This document shows, piece by piece, positions 1-6,687 of a stretch of 22,626 nucleotides of DNA. The translations under genes and the position numbers were made by a program. Each line of letters begins with the position of its first letter. The first letter of the stretch is position 1. The notes under the pieces are model-generated. The model saw only the letters and a program-made list of their open reading frames with translations. It made no database searches and was not told the origin of the DNA. The stretch lies in IMG/VR virus record IMGVR_UViG_3300015360_000213, positions 1-22,626 of that record. The stretch is one strand, 5' to 3'. This DNA is from a virus.

Positions 1-118
1 ATAATTCAATGTGGTTATTATACAGCACAATCAACTATATTGCAATACGGCTAAAGCCTAAAAGCGTCTAACCCCACGACTAAAGTCACGGGGCTTGCGA
101 CGGGCTAAAGCCCCAAGA
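1..118 (-). mobile_element. Left copy of IS200/IS605-type insertion sequence end (window starts inside it)
   Basis: Read on the minus strand from 118 to 1, this matches 22404-22522 with about three differences (two substitutions and one 1-bp indel). It carries three small hairpins with a shared CTTTAG core at 102-113, 72-93 and 49-58, typical of subterminal palindromes of IS200/IS605 elements. Just before it on the minus strand lies TGAC, as at the right copy, which suggests target-specific insertion without duplication. Similarity continues to base 1, so this copy probably extends beyond the window into the same tnpB remnant seen on the right. No transposase gene is visible here. The IS assignment is inferred from hairpins and from the tnpB fragment joined to the other copy. 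Confidence 0.7.
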
Positions 119-618
119 GGTCAACAATATGTCAACAACTTGGGGACATTCCTACAAAAATAAGACGTTCCACTCATACGGCACACCCCCCACTCTCTTG
201 CTGTACGGTTACAGGACGGCAAGGGGTAGCAAGCTAAAACGCTTGCACCTCATACGCCGGAGGGGCTTGTGTATCGCGCTCACACGGCAAGCTGCACCTA
301 GCGTCATGGGGTGCTGTGCAATGTCACGTTCCGATTGATACTGACGGCACATCAAAGCAGTGTTCGCTGTAATGTCATGAGAATACGCCTTCTCGCCTAC
401 CGCAAGCAATAAAGTCTATGACACGCGAATAGACAAGGCTACACCCCCACAAGTCGTGACGCTCCACAGCCGCTAAAGCGGCGTGGCTTCCAGTCCAACG
501 CATGTCATGGTGTTTCGCTTTTTTGGAAGTGAGGGTCGTATCGTTGGATACCGTAAAAGCGAGACGTTCTATATAGTGTGGGTAGATTGTAGCTTTACCC
601 TCTATGATCATAAGTAAG
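119..618. other. Gene-free stretch between IS copy and late operon end
   Basis: About 500 bases with no ORF I would defend; short ORFs on both strands (129-338, 209-409, 375-611) lack family resemblance. It contains an 8-bp direct repeat GTCAACAA at 120-127 and 131-138 with 11-bp period, a small hairpin (GCAAGC around 230-246) and a stronger hairpin at 464-486 whose loop again reads CTTTAG on the minus strand. It may be older IS debris, a non-coding RNA region, or phage sequence left after loss of the tail module. I see nothing that decides between these. Confidence 0.5.
464..486 (-). repeat. Hairpin with CTTTAG core, related to IS-end hairpins
   Basis: On the minus strand a CCAC/GTGG stem and a GCCGC/GCGGC stem, separated by one bulged T, close on a CTTTAG core. 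The loop is the same as in the three hairpins of the flanking IS ends and the orientation matches the left copy. It may be the remnant of a second, older IS200/IS605-type end. Confidence 0.45.
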
Positions 619-643
619 ACACCCCTTCTTCAGGGGTGTTTTT
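619..643 (+). terminator. Hairpin with T-run (rightward terminator, possibly bidirectional)
   Basis: An 8-bp GC-rich stem (ACACCCCT with AGGGGTGT) closes on a 5-base loop and is followed by five T residues on the plus strand. That is a textbook rho-independent terminator for transcription entering from the left flank. It sits only 17 bases beyond the last late gene, so it may also end the leftward late transcript, although the minus-strand tail is a poor T-tract (CTTACTTA). Confidence 0.65.
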
Positions 644-647
644 GTTC

Positions 648-666
648 TCACTTACAACAGCTACAA
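648..666. repeat. Degenerate copy of the long palindrome (intact half-site)
   Basis: The half-site TCACTTACAAC is intact here and followed by A, as in the palindrome at 18447-18469. The second half is degraded and overlaps the stop codon of the last late gene. On the minus strand the bases after the half-site (GAGAA) also match the context at 18469-18472. This is the third occurrence in the window. Confidence 0.5.
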
Positions 667-948
667 AGGAAAATCTTCCTCTTGTCCGTCGTCCGGCTCT
701 TCGTCGGCAAAGGGAATCTCTTCCTCTTCTTCTGGTAAAGGCGCACCATGTTCTGGGTTCAGTAGTTCGGTGACCTTGTACAGCTTTTCAGCCGTCACCG
801 AACCTACTACAAAGAAGCCTTCACGACCCGGCACCCCTGCAATGACACTGTAGGGGCGAGTTACTTCATTCCCGTCAATGTCCAGTTCGGGGTGCTTAGT
901 AATCAAGCCCTCCGCCGTAATGCGTCCCACTTTTTTCATTGCGTCCAT
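661..948 (-). CDS. Small acidic late protein, possible tail assembly protein
   Basis: A 95-residue protein with a basic N-terminus and a very acidic C-terminal third (a run of five Glu, then DEEPDDGQEED). The ATG overlaps the stop of the tail-tube gene as TAATG, which fixes the start and implies coupled translation. In siphophages the slot after the major tail protein usually holds tail assembly chaperones, and the size and acidity fit, but no conserved motif is recognised. I see no slippery sequence that would give the usual frameshifted longer chaperone. It is the last gene of the late operon; the tape measure gene expected next is missing. An unknown structural protein remains equally possible. 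Confidence 0.6.
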   Translation of the reverse strand: MDAMKKVGRITAEGLITKHPELDIDGNEVTRPYSVIAGVPGREGFFVVGSVTAEKLYKVTELLNPEHGAPLPEEEEEIPFADEEPDDGQEEDFPL

Positions 949-1841
949 TAGGCAGCTGCCTCGAAGTCAGTTTCGGATAAGATACCCACACGATCCGCCA
1001 ATGCGCCTGCTGCCGTCAGCGTTGCAAGTCCTGCTAACGTTGCGGAGGCGAGTGCGGTCTTTGTGCCATTCTTTACCATTTCGTTGGCAGCCGAACCCAA
1101 CGTTATGACAGTGGACGTGGGCTTGTAGGGAAGTTGAATGGCGGTTCCGGCTGCCGACATAAGGGCAGTGGTCAGCGCCAACGGCTTCGACGTAACAATC
1201 GCTTCCATAAGGGTCTTGCCCTTTGCCACACCCGTTGCTCCTGCGGACAGCGCCAAGCCGTGTGGCTCGTATGCCATGAGTGAGGGGGCGACGGTGTAAG
1301 AGACTGGACCTTCTGCCTGGAAGGACATAGCCGCAAAGCCCGGCTGAATCTGGCAGCGACCAATAAGATAGTTGATCCACAATTTTTCACCGTCGCTGCC
1401 TGCGTCAGTAGAAACAAACTGCGTGGATAACAGCAAGCCGCACTGAGGCAAGTCCGCTTTGTTGATATTGTCGCTAAAGCGATTCCAGCGTGAGTTGGTT
1501 GTGCTGTCAAGCGCGGAGTCCGTCGCCATTGCGTGAAACTCTGCATTGAGATCGCCCAACGTCAAAGGAAAATTGCCGAAGTCGGACGGACCAAACATGA
1601 TCGAACCGAACACCTTATCGCCACCCGTCAACTGACGAATGACACGCGCCGGAGTCGGCACGTTCGCCGCTTGCGCGTATTGCAGCAACAACGGAGCCAT
1701 AATCAGCGACGCCGTTGGCGCGGCTGCAAGCGCCGCATCTGCTGCTTCCTTGCCGAGCTTGCCGTAGGCAAACCCGTTACCACCCACGCGCCAAGCCTGC
1801 ACATATTGCAGACCGACGACGTAACCACTTTTACTAGCCAT
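948..1841 (-). CDS. Major tail (tube) protein-like
   Basis: A 297-residue protein rich in Ala, Gly, Ser and Thr with no membrane or signal segment. Length, composition and position (after the neck gene, at the head-tail boundary) match siphophage tail-tube proteins. Tube proteins assemble into stacked rings around the tape measure and form the DNA channel. The ATG lies 8 bases inside the preceding gene; the stop overlaps the next start. There is no clear catalytic motif, and the C-terminal 60 residues are low-complexity Ala/Thr-rich. The assignment rests on context more than on motifs; another head-tail structural protein is the alternative. Confidence 0.55.
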   Translation of the reverse strand: MASKSGYVVGLQYVQAWRVGGNGFAYGKLGKEAADAALAAAPTASLIMAPLLLQYAQAANVPTPARVIRQLTGGDKVFGSIMFGPSDFGNFPLTLGDLNAEFHAMATDSALDSTTNSRWNRFSDNINKADLPQCGLLLSTQFVSTDAGSDGEKLWINYLIGRCQIQPGFAAMSFQAEGPVSYTVAPSLMAYEPHGLALSAGATGVAKGKTLMEAIVTSKPLALTTALMSAAGTAIQLPYKPTSTVITLGSAANEMVKNGTKTALASATLAGLATLTAAGALADRVGILSETDFEAAA

Positions 1842-2361
1842 TGAGCGATTCCTTTCCGGCTGTCATAACGATATTTAGCACGAGATCAAGTGCAACCACG
1901 TCCTCGCCGTTGGGAGCAGGGACTTTGATTAAGCCGCTGTCCTCAACAATGGGCGCAGTGCCTTGACCCGGCACAATCCCCACGCAATAGCGCAATGGGG
2001 GAAGGTGTGTTGTTTGGAGTTCGCGGTGCAGGAAGTAGTAAGCATGGGCGCGTGTAAACCAGTGCGTTCCCTTGCGATACAACTCACTGTCGGAATCCAA
2101 ATCACTAGACCCCTCCTGAATGGGAGCGATCACGATACGCTGCACATACTGACGCGGCACAACCAAGCGCCCGGCATTCGGGTTCTGCGCCGCAAACGTG
2201 CCTCTATAGAAGTGATAGGCACAGGGCATAGCGTCCGCGACAATGGCGCTCGACGGCGGCATTGCCCACGCTTGCTTGAGTCCCATGTCCAGCGCACACT
2301 CGGCTAGGCGCTCCATAACCAACTCTTCAAACGATAAGCCGCTGTATAGCCAGTTGCTCAT
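1834..2361 (-). CDS. Head-tail joining / tail terminator-like protein
   Basis: A 175-residue protein between the connector gene and the tail-tube gene, the place where phages of this type carry the neck or tail-terminator protein that caps the tube and docks it to the head. The start overlaps the upstream stop as ATGA. A mixed alpha/beta protein is expected: a helical N-terminus of about 35 residues followed by strand-rich sequence with several aromatic residues (WFTRAHAYYFLHREL around 100-115). No family motif is recognised, so the function follows from gene order only. Confidence 0.5.
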   Translation of the reverse strand: MSNWLYSGLSFEELVMERLAECALDMGLKQAWAMPPSSAIVADAMPCAYHFYRGTFAAQNPNAGRLVVPRQYVQRIVIAPIQEGSSDLDSDSELYRKGTHWFTRAHAYYFLHRELQTTHLPPLRYCVGIVPGQGTAPIVEDSGLIKVPAPNGEDVVALDLVLNIVMTAGKESLNG

Positions 2362-3191
2362 GGGGTGACTCCCATAAAGCGCACTGACTTACGGAGTTGC
2401 TCGATCATTGCTTGCAAGTCTTTGGGCATAACCGTAAAGTCTGCCGGAACGGTGATCTCCCCCATTTGCACCAAGCCAAACAGAGGGTTATCCCCTAGCT
2501 TGTCATACCAGCGCACCATGCGTTTGATCGCACGTTGCACGAGGGTATCGGGCTGAAACAGGTAGATTGCTGTGCCAGAATCGTGAGGCGTAGCCGAGCT
2601 GCCATTGTGCGCCCGTGAGACGGTCAATGTTCCTGTCACAACCGTCTCAATGAGCATGTACTCCTCACCTACCCGAATGACCTGCCCACGTTCCAGACCC
2701 ACGGCATTGTTAATGCTAAGGGTCGCTTGAACCGCGTCCATTGCGCTGGTTAAAGTTTTGAGGGTATTGACCCACCGTCCGCCGTAACCCCACACACCCC
2801 GAATGGCAATGGCGCGGCGAGCGTTTGTGCCGGGTTGCCAGAGCAGGGTTTGGTTGGTGATCTCAACGGACGAGTAGTGGGTGATCGGATTGTCCGGCAG
2901 TAACACGTAGTCATTTGTAGAAACGGTTACCCCGTCGCCATTGGTTACGCTGAGCAGCTGCTGACAATCCGCCCTCAACAGCAGTTCGCGCCCGTCAATG
3001 TCGCCCCCATGCTTTACTGACTTATAGTCATAGCGATAGGTAGCGATCACATGATCGAAGCGCCGATTGCACAGCGATTCCAACACCTTGCCGCACTCTT
3101 CGATCAACTCATAGACCCGTCCCTTAAAGGTGTCCGTGTCTAAACTGGTGCGAAGTTCGGCGGCGGCTTGCGCGAGGGTAATGTACTGCAT
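2358..3191 (-). CDS. Head-tail connector (HK97 gp6-like) with inserted beta domain
   Basis: A 277-residue protein. The N-terminal 60 residues are helical (an AAAELRTSLDTDTF segment, then an ELIEECGKVLESLCNRRFD helix), as in phage connector proteins that bind beneath the portal ring. A C-terminal helix pair (about 215-270) completes that fold. Between them, about residues 150-215, lies a beta-rich insert with the pattern LERGQVIRVGEEYMLIE..TVSRAHNGSS, which looks like a small barrel added to the connector. Start and stop overlap the neighbours (TAATG and ATGA). The role is inferred from fold pattern and gene order. Confidence 0.6.
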   Translation of the reverse strand: MQYITLAQAAAELRTSLDTDTFKGRVYELIEECGKVLESLCNRRFDHVIATYRYDYKSVKHGGDIDGRELLLRADCQQLLSVTNGDGVTVSTNDYVLLPDNPITHYSSVEITNQTLLWQPGTNARRAIAIRGVWGYGGRWVNTLKTLTSAMDAVQATLSINNAVGLERGQVIRVGEEYMLIETVVTGTLTVSRAHNGSSATPHDSGTAIYLFQPDTLVQRAIKRMVRWYDKLGDNPLFGLVQMGEITVPADFTVMPKDLQAMIEQLRKSVRFMGVTP

Positions 3192-3499
3192 TAAGGTTGG
3201 CTTTCCTTTACGGCTTGCAGTTCCAGCAACTTAATTAGGTCAAATTTCTTTGCCCCTGCTGGAATCTCAATGCCTTTTTCGGTCAGCAGTTCGGTCAACT
3301 CTTTCACGCTCATAGCGGAAAAGTCCGGCGTGTTATCGCTTTCCTCTTCCCCACTAGGTGGTGTTTCCAGCCACACGGCATGACCGTTGGCGACGAGGTA
3401 CGCCGCATTCTCGACGTTGGCGCTGTCGTACACGCCTGCCACGAGCAAGGTATCAGCGTAGCGGTCCTGGTAGTTGTTGAACAATTCAAACTTTGCCAT
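3191..3499 (-). CDS. Small capsid-associated protein with HeH/LEM-like helix-extension-helix
   Basis: A 102-residue protein. Residues 1-45 contain a compact segment ending NGHAVWLETPP, followed by an acidic Ser/Glu-rich linker. Residues about 59-93 (SVKELTELLTEKGIEIPAG, then KKFDLIKLLE) match the helix-extended loop-helix pattern of HeH/LEM/SAP-type domains, which bind DNA or RNA and occur in phage head genes. A GAGG ribosome-binding site precedes the ATG. Just upstream lies the 33-bp perfect palindrome at 3515-3547, which could form an mRNA hairpin or be a protein-binding site. Confidence 0.55.
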   Translation of the reverse strand: MAKFELFNNYQDRYADTLLVAGVYDSANVENAAYLVANGHAVWLETPPSGEEESDNTPDFSAMSVKELTELLTEKGIEIPAGAKKFDLIKLLELQAVKESQP

Positions 3500-3514
3500 A
3501 GGGAATCCTCAGAT

Positions 3515-3547
3515 AAATGTCACTTACAACTGTTGTAAGTGACATTT
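3515..3547. repeat. 33-bp perfect palindrome in late operon
   Basis: Sixteen bases on each side of a single central T (3531) are exact reverse complements; the inner arms are TCACTTACAAC and GTTGTAAGTGA. It lies between two late genes and has no T-tract, so it is not an ordinary terminator. The same inner palindrome occurs at 18447-18469 inside the ParB-methyltransferase gene, with a half copy at 648-666. Confidence 0.85.
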
Positions 3548-3561
3548 GAGTTCAATTTGTG

Positions 3562-3915
3562 TTAGATGGCGGAGAAGGCGACGGTAGCCGACGCGATCAC
3601 CTGCAAGCGGTTGGCACTAACCACACGGGCGAGAACAAAGTCACTGGCGCTGTCGAGCGTCACGCGGTTATTCGTCCCGTCCCATGTGTAGCCTGCCGGC
3701 AGGGTCACGGTATGCGCCTGTGTGCCAATGGTGGAGCGAATGAGAAACTCGCTCCCCAGTTTCAGGTTGGCGAAGGTCGCCGCGATCACGCCCGTGTTGT
3801 TGGTCAAGTTGACCGTGCCGGACACGTTCGGGATTGCGCCGCTTGCAATGAGGGTGACGGTATCGGACAGTACGTCCGCGACCTCCTCCTGTTTAACGTT
3901 GGTTAGCTTACCCAT
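3562..3915 (-). CDS. Head decoration-like beta protein
   Basis: A 117-residue protein directly downstream of the capsid gene. A short N-terminal helix is followed by a strand-rich Thr/Ser/Val sequence with alternating hydrophobics. That profile and position fit capsid decoration proteins, which bind the outside of the mature shell and stabilise it. The start is well supported by an AAAGGAGG ribosome-binding site 6 bases before the ATG, one of the strongest in the window, consistent with a high-copy structural protein. No specific family motif is recognised; a small spike or fibre protein is possible. Confidence 0.55.
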   Translation of the reverse strand: MGKLTNVKQEEVADVLSDTVTLIASGAIPNVSGTVNLTNNTGVIAATFANLKLGSEFLIRSTIGTQAHTVTLPAGYTWDGTNNRVTLDSASDFVLARVVSANRLQVIASATVAFSAI

Positions 3916-3927
3916 GTCAAGCCTCCT

Positions 3928-6114
3928 TTATGGGGTGATCTTGACGTTGTAGGCAATCTTGGAAGCGTGACTATCACGGGCAACCAAGCCCCAACGCATG
4001 TGTGCGACCAACTTGTGACTGTCGCTCATAGGGTCGTAGGTCAGCGAGGTCTTGATACGACGCTTCCAACGAGCTGCCCAGCGGCTGGCAACAATCAGCG
4101 CCAAGCGTCCGCGTATGTTGTTTGCCGGAGTGGTGACGGCAACCTTGCCTGCGGTGTTCGCCAAGCCCATAAACGCAGATTCCATGAGCGCGATTTTCCA
4201 GATTGAGCTAATCGCACCTTCAAACAGCGTTGCGGCGCTGTCGGCGGTGTCACGAGTCTTGAAGCTGGAAATGTTGCTGCTGGCAATAGCAACGTCACTG
4301 TCTACCACGTAGAGCAGTTTCGAGCGATCTTGACGCAGTTTCACGGGCAACAACTGGAACAGGCGCAGGTACAGTTCTTCGTCAACCATGTTCAGCGCGT
4401 CCATACTGCCTGCCGTAAACGTGACCAACGGCAGCTTCAGCATACCATTGAGCAAGCTGTAAGCCGGACGGTTAGGCGCGGCGGCAGGTGTATCGTCAAT
4501 GGCGTTGATATTGACGTTGGCACCTAGCGCGGTATCGCCGTTTAGCAAGATACTCTCGATTTGCTCCGGCGCAGTCACTTGGATTTTGCGCTGTGCTTCG
4601 GGGACGATTGAGATAATGCTGTCTTCATTGAGTTCTTCACTCATGAGAATGGCAACGCTCAACTTCGCTACGTTCAGCTTGACCTTTCCCGTACCCACTT
4701 TGGACGGGCTGAAGGTGGGGGTCACATTGCCGGAACTGGTATCGTAATTGCTGGCTTCGCCTGCAACGTACCATGTCGGGTCTGCGCCTTCGACTTGAAT
4801 GTCTTCGCCTTCCCAGCCTTGCGGCAGTTCTTTATCGTCCAAGCCCTTGCTACGCAGCGCGTCATACAAAGGTGTTTGGTTACGAATGTCTTCCCACATG
4901 GACGTGCCGTGCAGGTCGTACACCCATTCGTCGCCGAAGCCCACCAGATCGGCTTGCATCACTTCGTCAGCACGAATGGTCAGGGTAGAGCGAACAGCAG
5001 GGTTGTCGGCGTAGCTTTTGCCTGCGTCACGGGCTGCCGTGGCACGGGTCGCCAATGCGCGGAACAATTCGTTGGAAGGGGTCAGTGTGCCTTCACGCGG
5101 TTTGGCGGAGCGCGTCAGCATGTACGCGAGTGCCAGTTCACTATCGTCAAGGTGGGCGTACTTGTCGGTCACGCGAATGTTGCGCGGCGGTGTGGCAGCG
5201 TTGCCGTTGCGAGCCGCCGGAACTTTGGCAGGTAATGCCGCGTCACGTTCATGCTGACGGTTGCGCTGGGCGCTACGACCATTGTTGACCAATGCGGCGA
5301 ATGCAGCAATGAAGTCAGCGTTGGAATTGGCATCAGGCGCGTCGTCGGTGCGTTCTTCGGGCATTTCTTCGGCAGGAGGCGTTGCCGCTTCTTGCATAAT
5401 TGCCATGATTTCTTCGGGGGTTATGCCGTCAGCTAAGAGGGTCGCCAGTGCGTCTTGTGTAGACAACTCCTGTCCTTCCGCGTTGAAAACGGCGCGAAAG
5501 TGGGTCAGTTCACGGAGTGCTACCGCACGAGTGATCTCTTGCCGAGCGGCGTTATAAAAACGCTGCATGGTAGAGTCCTTTTTCTCGTTGGGAAGGGTGC
5601 GCTGGCTGTGTGCTAAAGCATTCCGCTTCCCGGCACTCCGTATCAGCTGCACTACTGGCATCCTACTCTCAGCCGGTGAATCTGTCAAACTTAGCTCGGC
5701 TAGTAGCCAATCCACGAAACGTCCGTCCGTGTCAAAATTAACTAAGTGTTCGGCTGTGCCGGAGCTAGTGGCGTGTTTACCTTGTTGGATTTCCTTCAAC
5801 ACGCGGTTAAAGTGAGGACTACTACGATCTAGTAACCCGTTGAATCCAATGCCAAGATCGTCGAAAAAAACTTCGGTCACACTACCTACAACTGCCCGTG
5901 CAATCGTCGGGTCTTTACTGTGTTGATAGATCAGGGGAATGGGGAGGAAGTCTAAACCTAAGTTGGGAGGATTGGCGCGGTCTGCCCATGTCCCGTAAGA
6001 ATCGGTTTGCTCAGGCGACCCCCACAGCATGATATAGCCTGTAATTTCGCCGAGTACGGTATTCGACAGCCGGACGGTGCGGCTTGGTGCGGTCAGTGGA
6101 GCGAGGCGCGGCAT
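3928..6114 (-). CDS. Prohead protease (S78-like) fused to HK97-fold major capsid protein
   Basis: A 728-residue ORF joining two proteins that are normally separate. Residues 1-160 look like an S78-type prohead protease: H65 in LIYQHSKDP, S117/S118 in HATSSGTAEH, and E140 in LAELSLTDSPA, which would form the His-Ser-Glu centre. Residues about 185-330 are helical, acidic and Ala/Gln-rich, as expected of a scaffolding delta domain that is cleaved off. From about 375 (ADEVMQADLVGFG) the sequence follows the HK97 capsid pattern, including SVAILMSEELNEDS and the EQIESILLNGD helix. A second in-frame ATG with its own AAGGA site at codon 183 suggests capsid protein is also made separately. The ORF starts 12 bases after the gp10-like gene. 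Confidence 0.85.
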   Translation of the reverse strand: MPRLAPLTAPSRTVRLSNTVLGEITGYIMLWGSPEQTDSYGTWADRANPPNLGLDFLPIPLIYQHSKDPTIARAVVGSVTEVFFDDLGIGFNGLLDRSSPHFNRVLKEIQQGKHATSSGTAEHLVNFDTDGRFVDWLLAELSLTDSPAESRMPVVQLIRSAGKRNALAHSQRTLPNEKKDSTMQRFYNAARQEITRAVALRELTHFRAVFNAEGQELSTQDALATLLADGITPEEIMAIMQEAATPPAEEMPEERTDDAPDANSNADFIAAFAALVNNGRSAQRNRQHERDAALPAKVPAARNGNAATPPRNIRVTDKYAHLDDSELALAYMLTRSAKPREGTLTPSNELFRALATRATAARDAGKSYADNPAVRSTLTIRADEVMQADLVGFGDEWVYDLHGTSMWEDIRNQTPLYDALRSKGLDDKELPQGWEGEDIQVEGADPTWYVAGEASNYDTSSGNVTPTFSPSKVGTGKVKLNVAKLSVAILMSEELNEDSIISIVPEAQRKIQVTAPEQIESILLNGDTALGANVNINAIDDTPAAAPNRPAYSLLNGMLKLPLVTFTAGSMDALNMVDEELYLRLFQLLPVKLRQDRSKLLYVVDSDVAIASSNISSFKTRDTADSAATLFEGAISSIWKIALMESAFMGLANTAGKVAVTTPANNIRGRLALIVASRWAARWKRRIKTSLTYDPMSDSHKLVAHMRWGLVARDSHASKIAYNVKITP
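5566..5580 (-). promoter_or_regulatory. Internal ribosome-binding site and in-frame start for the capsid part
   Basis: On the minus strand AAGGA (5580-5576) is followed, after 7 bases, by ATG (5568-5566), in frame with the surrounding protease-capsid ORF. Translation from here would give a scaffold-capsid protein of 546 residues without the protease. This would solve the stoichiometry problem of a one-to-one fusion, as nested starts do in some phages. Confidence 0.6.
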
Positions 6115-6126
6115 GTATTGTTCTCC

Positions 6127-6687
6127 CTATGGTAGCAGCCTCCCCACTGCACCCTGTAATCCATTACGTATAACGGCATTGTAATCGCGTATGGCAGTTG
6201 GATTTGTGACTGTCTCACGAAGCGGGGTCCATGTGCCGGCGTGGTAGTGCGACTGATCGCCCTCGTCACCAATAACCTTCTTGGCATAAGGGGTGTTCGT
6301 CCCAACCTCAATGACCCACAGATTGTTAGAGGGGTGCAGCACACGGCTCGTAATGGACTTGCCGAGCGTCCCTGTCCGCTTATAGGGGATACCGCCCTTC
6401 TCGCCTAACTTAATGACGAAGTAAGCCTGCTTGTCGCTTTTGAACTTAGAGAGGTAGGGTTTTGTGGGACGACCAAAGGCAGTCGTGCGCGTGTAAAACT
6501 TAGGCAGAGGCTTCCTGCTCGGCACAGGATACTCACGCGCTTTGCTCTCCGCGACCACGCCGACGGTTGACGCGATCTGGAAGAACAGCGCGTCACGTTG
6601 CGATTTGCTCAACACCGAGCGAAGGCGTTTGGTTAGTTCGCTAAACGCCTTATCACTTGCTTTGAAAATAATCAGCTTGTCGGTCAT
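6127..6687 (-). CDS. HK97 gp10-like head-tail joining protein
   Basis: A 186-residue basic protein. The segment PYKRTGTLGKSI (101-112) is characteristic of the HK97 gp10 family, which contributes to the neck or to tail completion after DNA packaging. An N-terminal helix (residues 10-50) precedes it, also as in the family. Its ATG overlaps the portal stop as ATGA, so translation is coupled. It lies between portal and capsid genes, somewhat earlier than in HK97, where it follows the connector genes. A minor head protein role is the alternative. Confidence 0.65.
   Translation of the reverse strand: MTDKLIIFKASDKAFSELTKRLRSVLSKSQRDALFFQIASTVGVVAESKAREYPVPSRKPLPKFYTRTTAFGRPTKPYLSKFKSDKQAYFVIKLGEKGGIPYKRTGTLGKSITSRVLHPSNNLWVIEVGTNTPYAKKVIGDEGDQSHYHAGTWTPLRETVTNPTAIRDYNAVIRNGLQGAVGRLLP

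Noticed and set aside
1-118. Inverted terminal repeats of a linear phage genome
   Set aside because: The repeats have IS200/IS605-type hairpins and the right copy runs on into a TnpB gene, so they are insertion-sequence DNA rather than virion termini.
120-138. GTCAACAA repeats as a start of a CRISPR or iteron array
   Set aside because: Only two 8-base units; too short and too few.
129-611. Short ORFs at 129-338 (plus) and 209-409, 375-611 (minus) as genes
   Set aside because: No ribosome-binding sites, no recognisable domains and unlikely composition in a hairpin-rich stretch.
3515-3547. Long palindrome as a rho-independent terminator
   Set aside because: AT-rich stem without a T-tract on either strand, located within a co-directional operon.
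4795-5235. 146-codon plus-strand ORF
   Set aside because: It lies antisense to the well-supported capsid gene and its product has no protein-like pattern.
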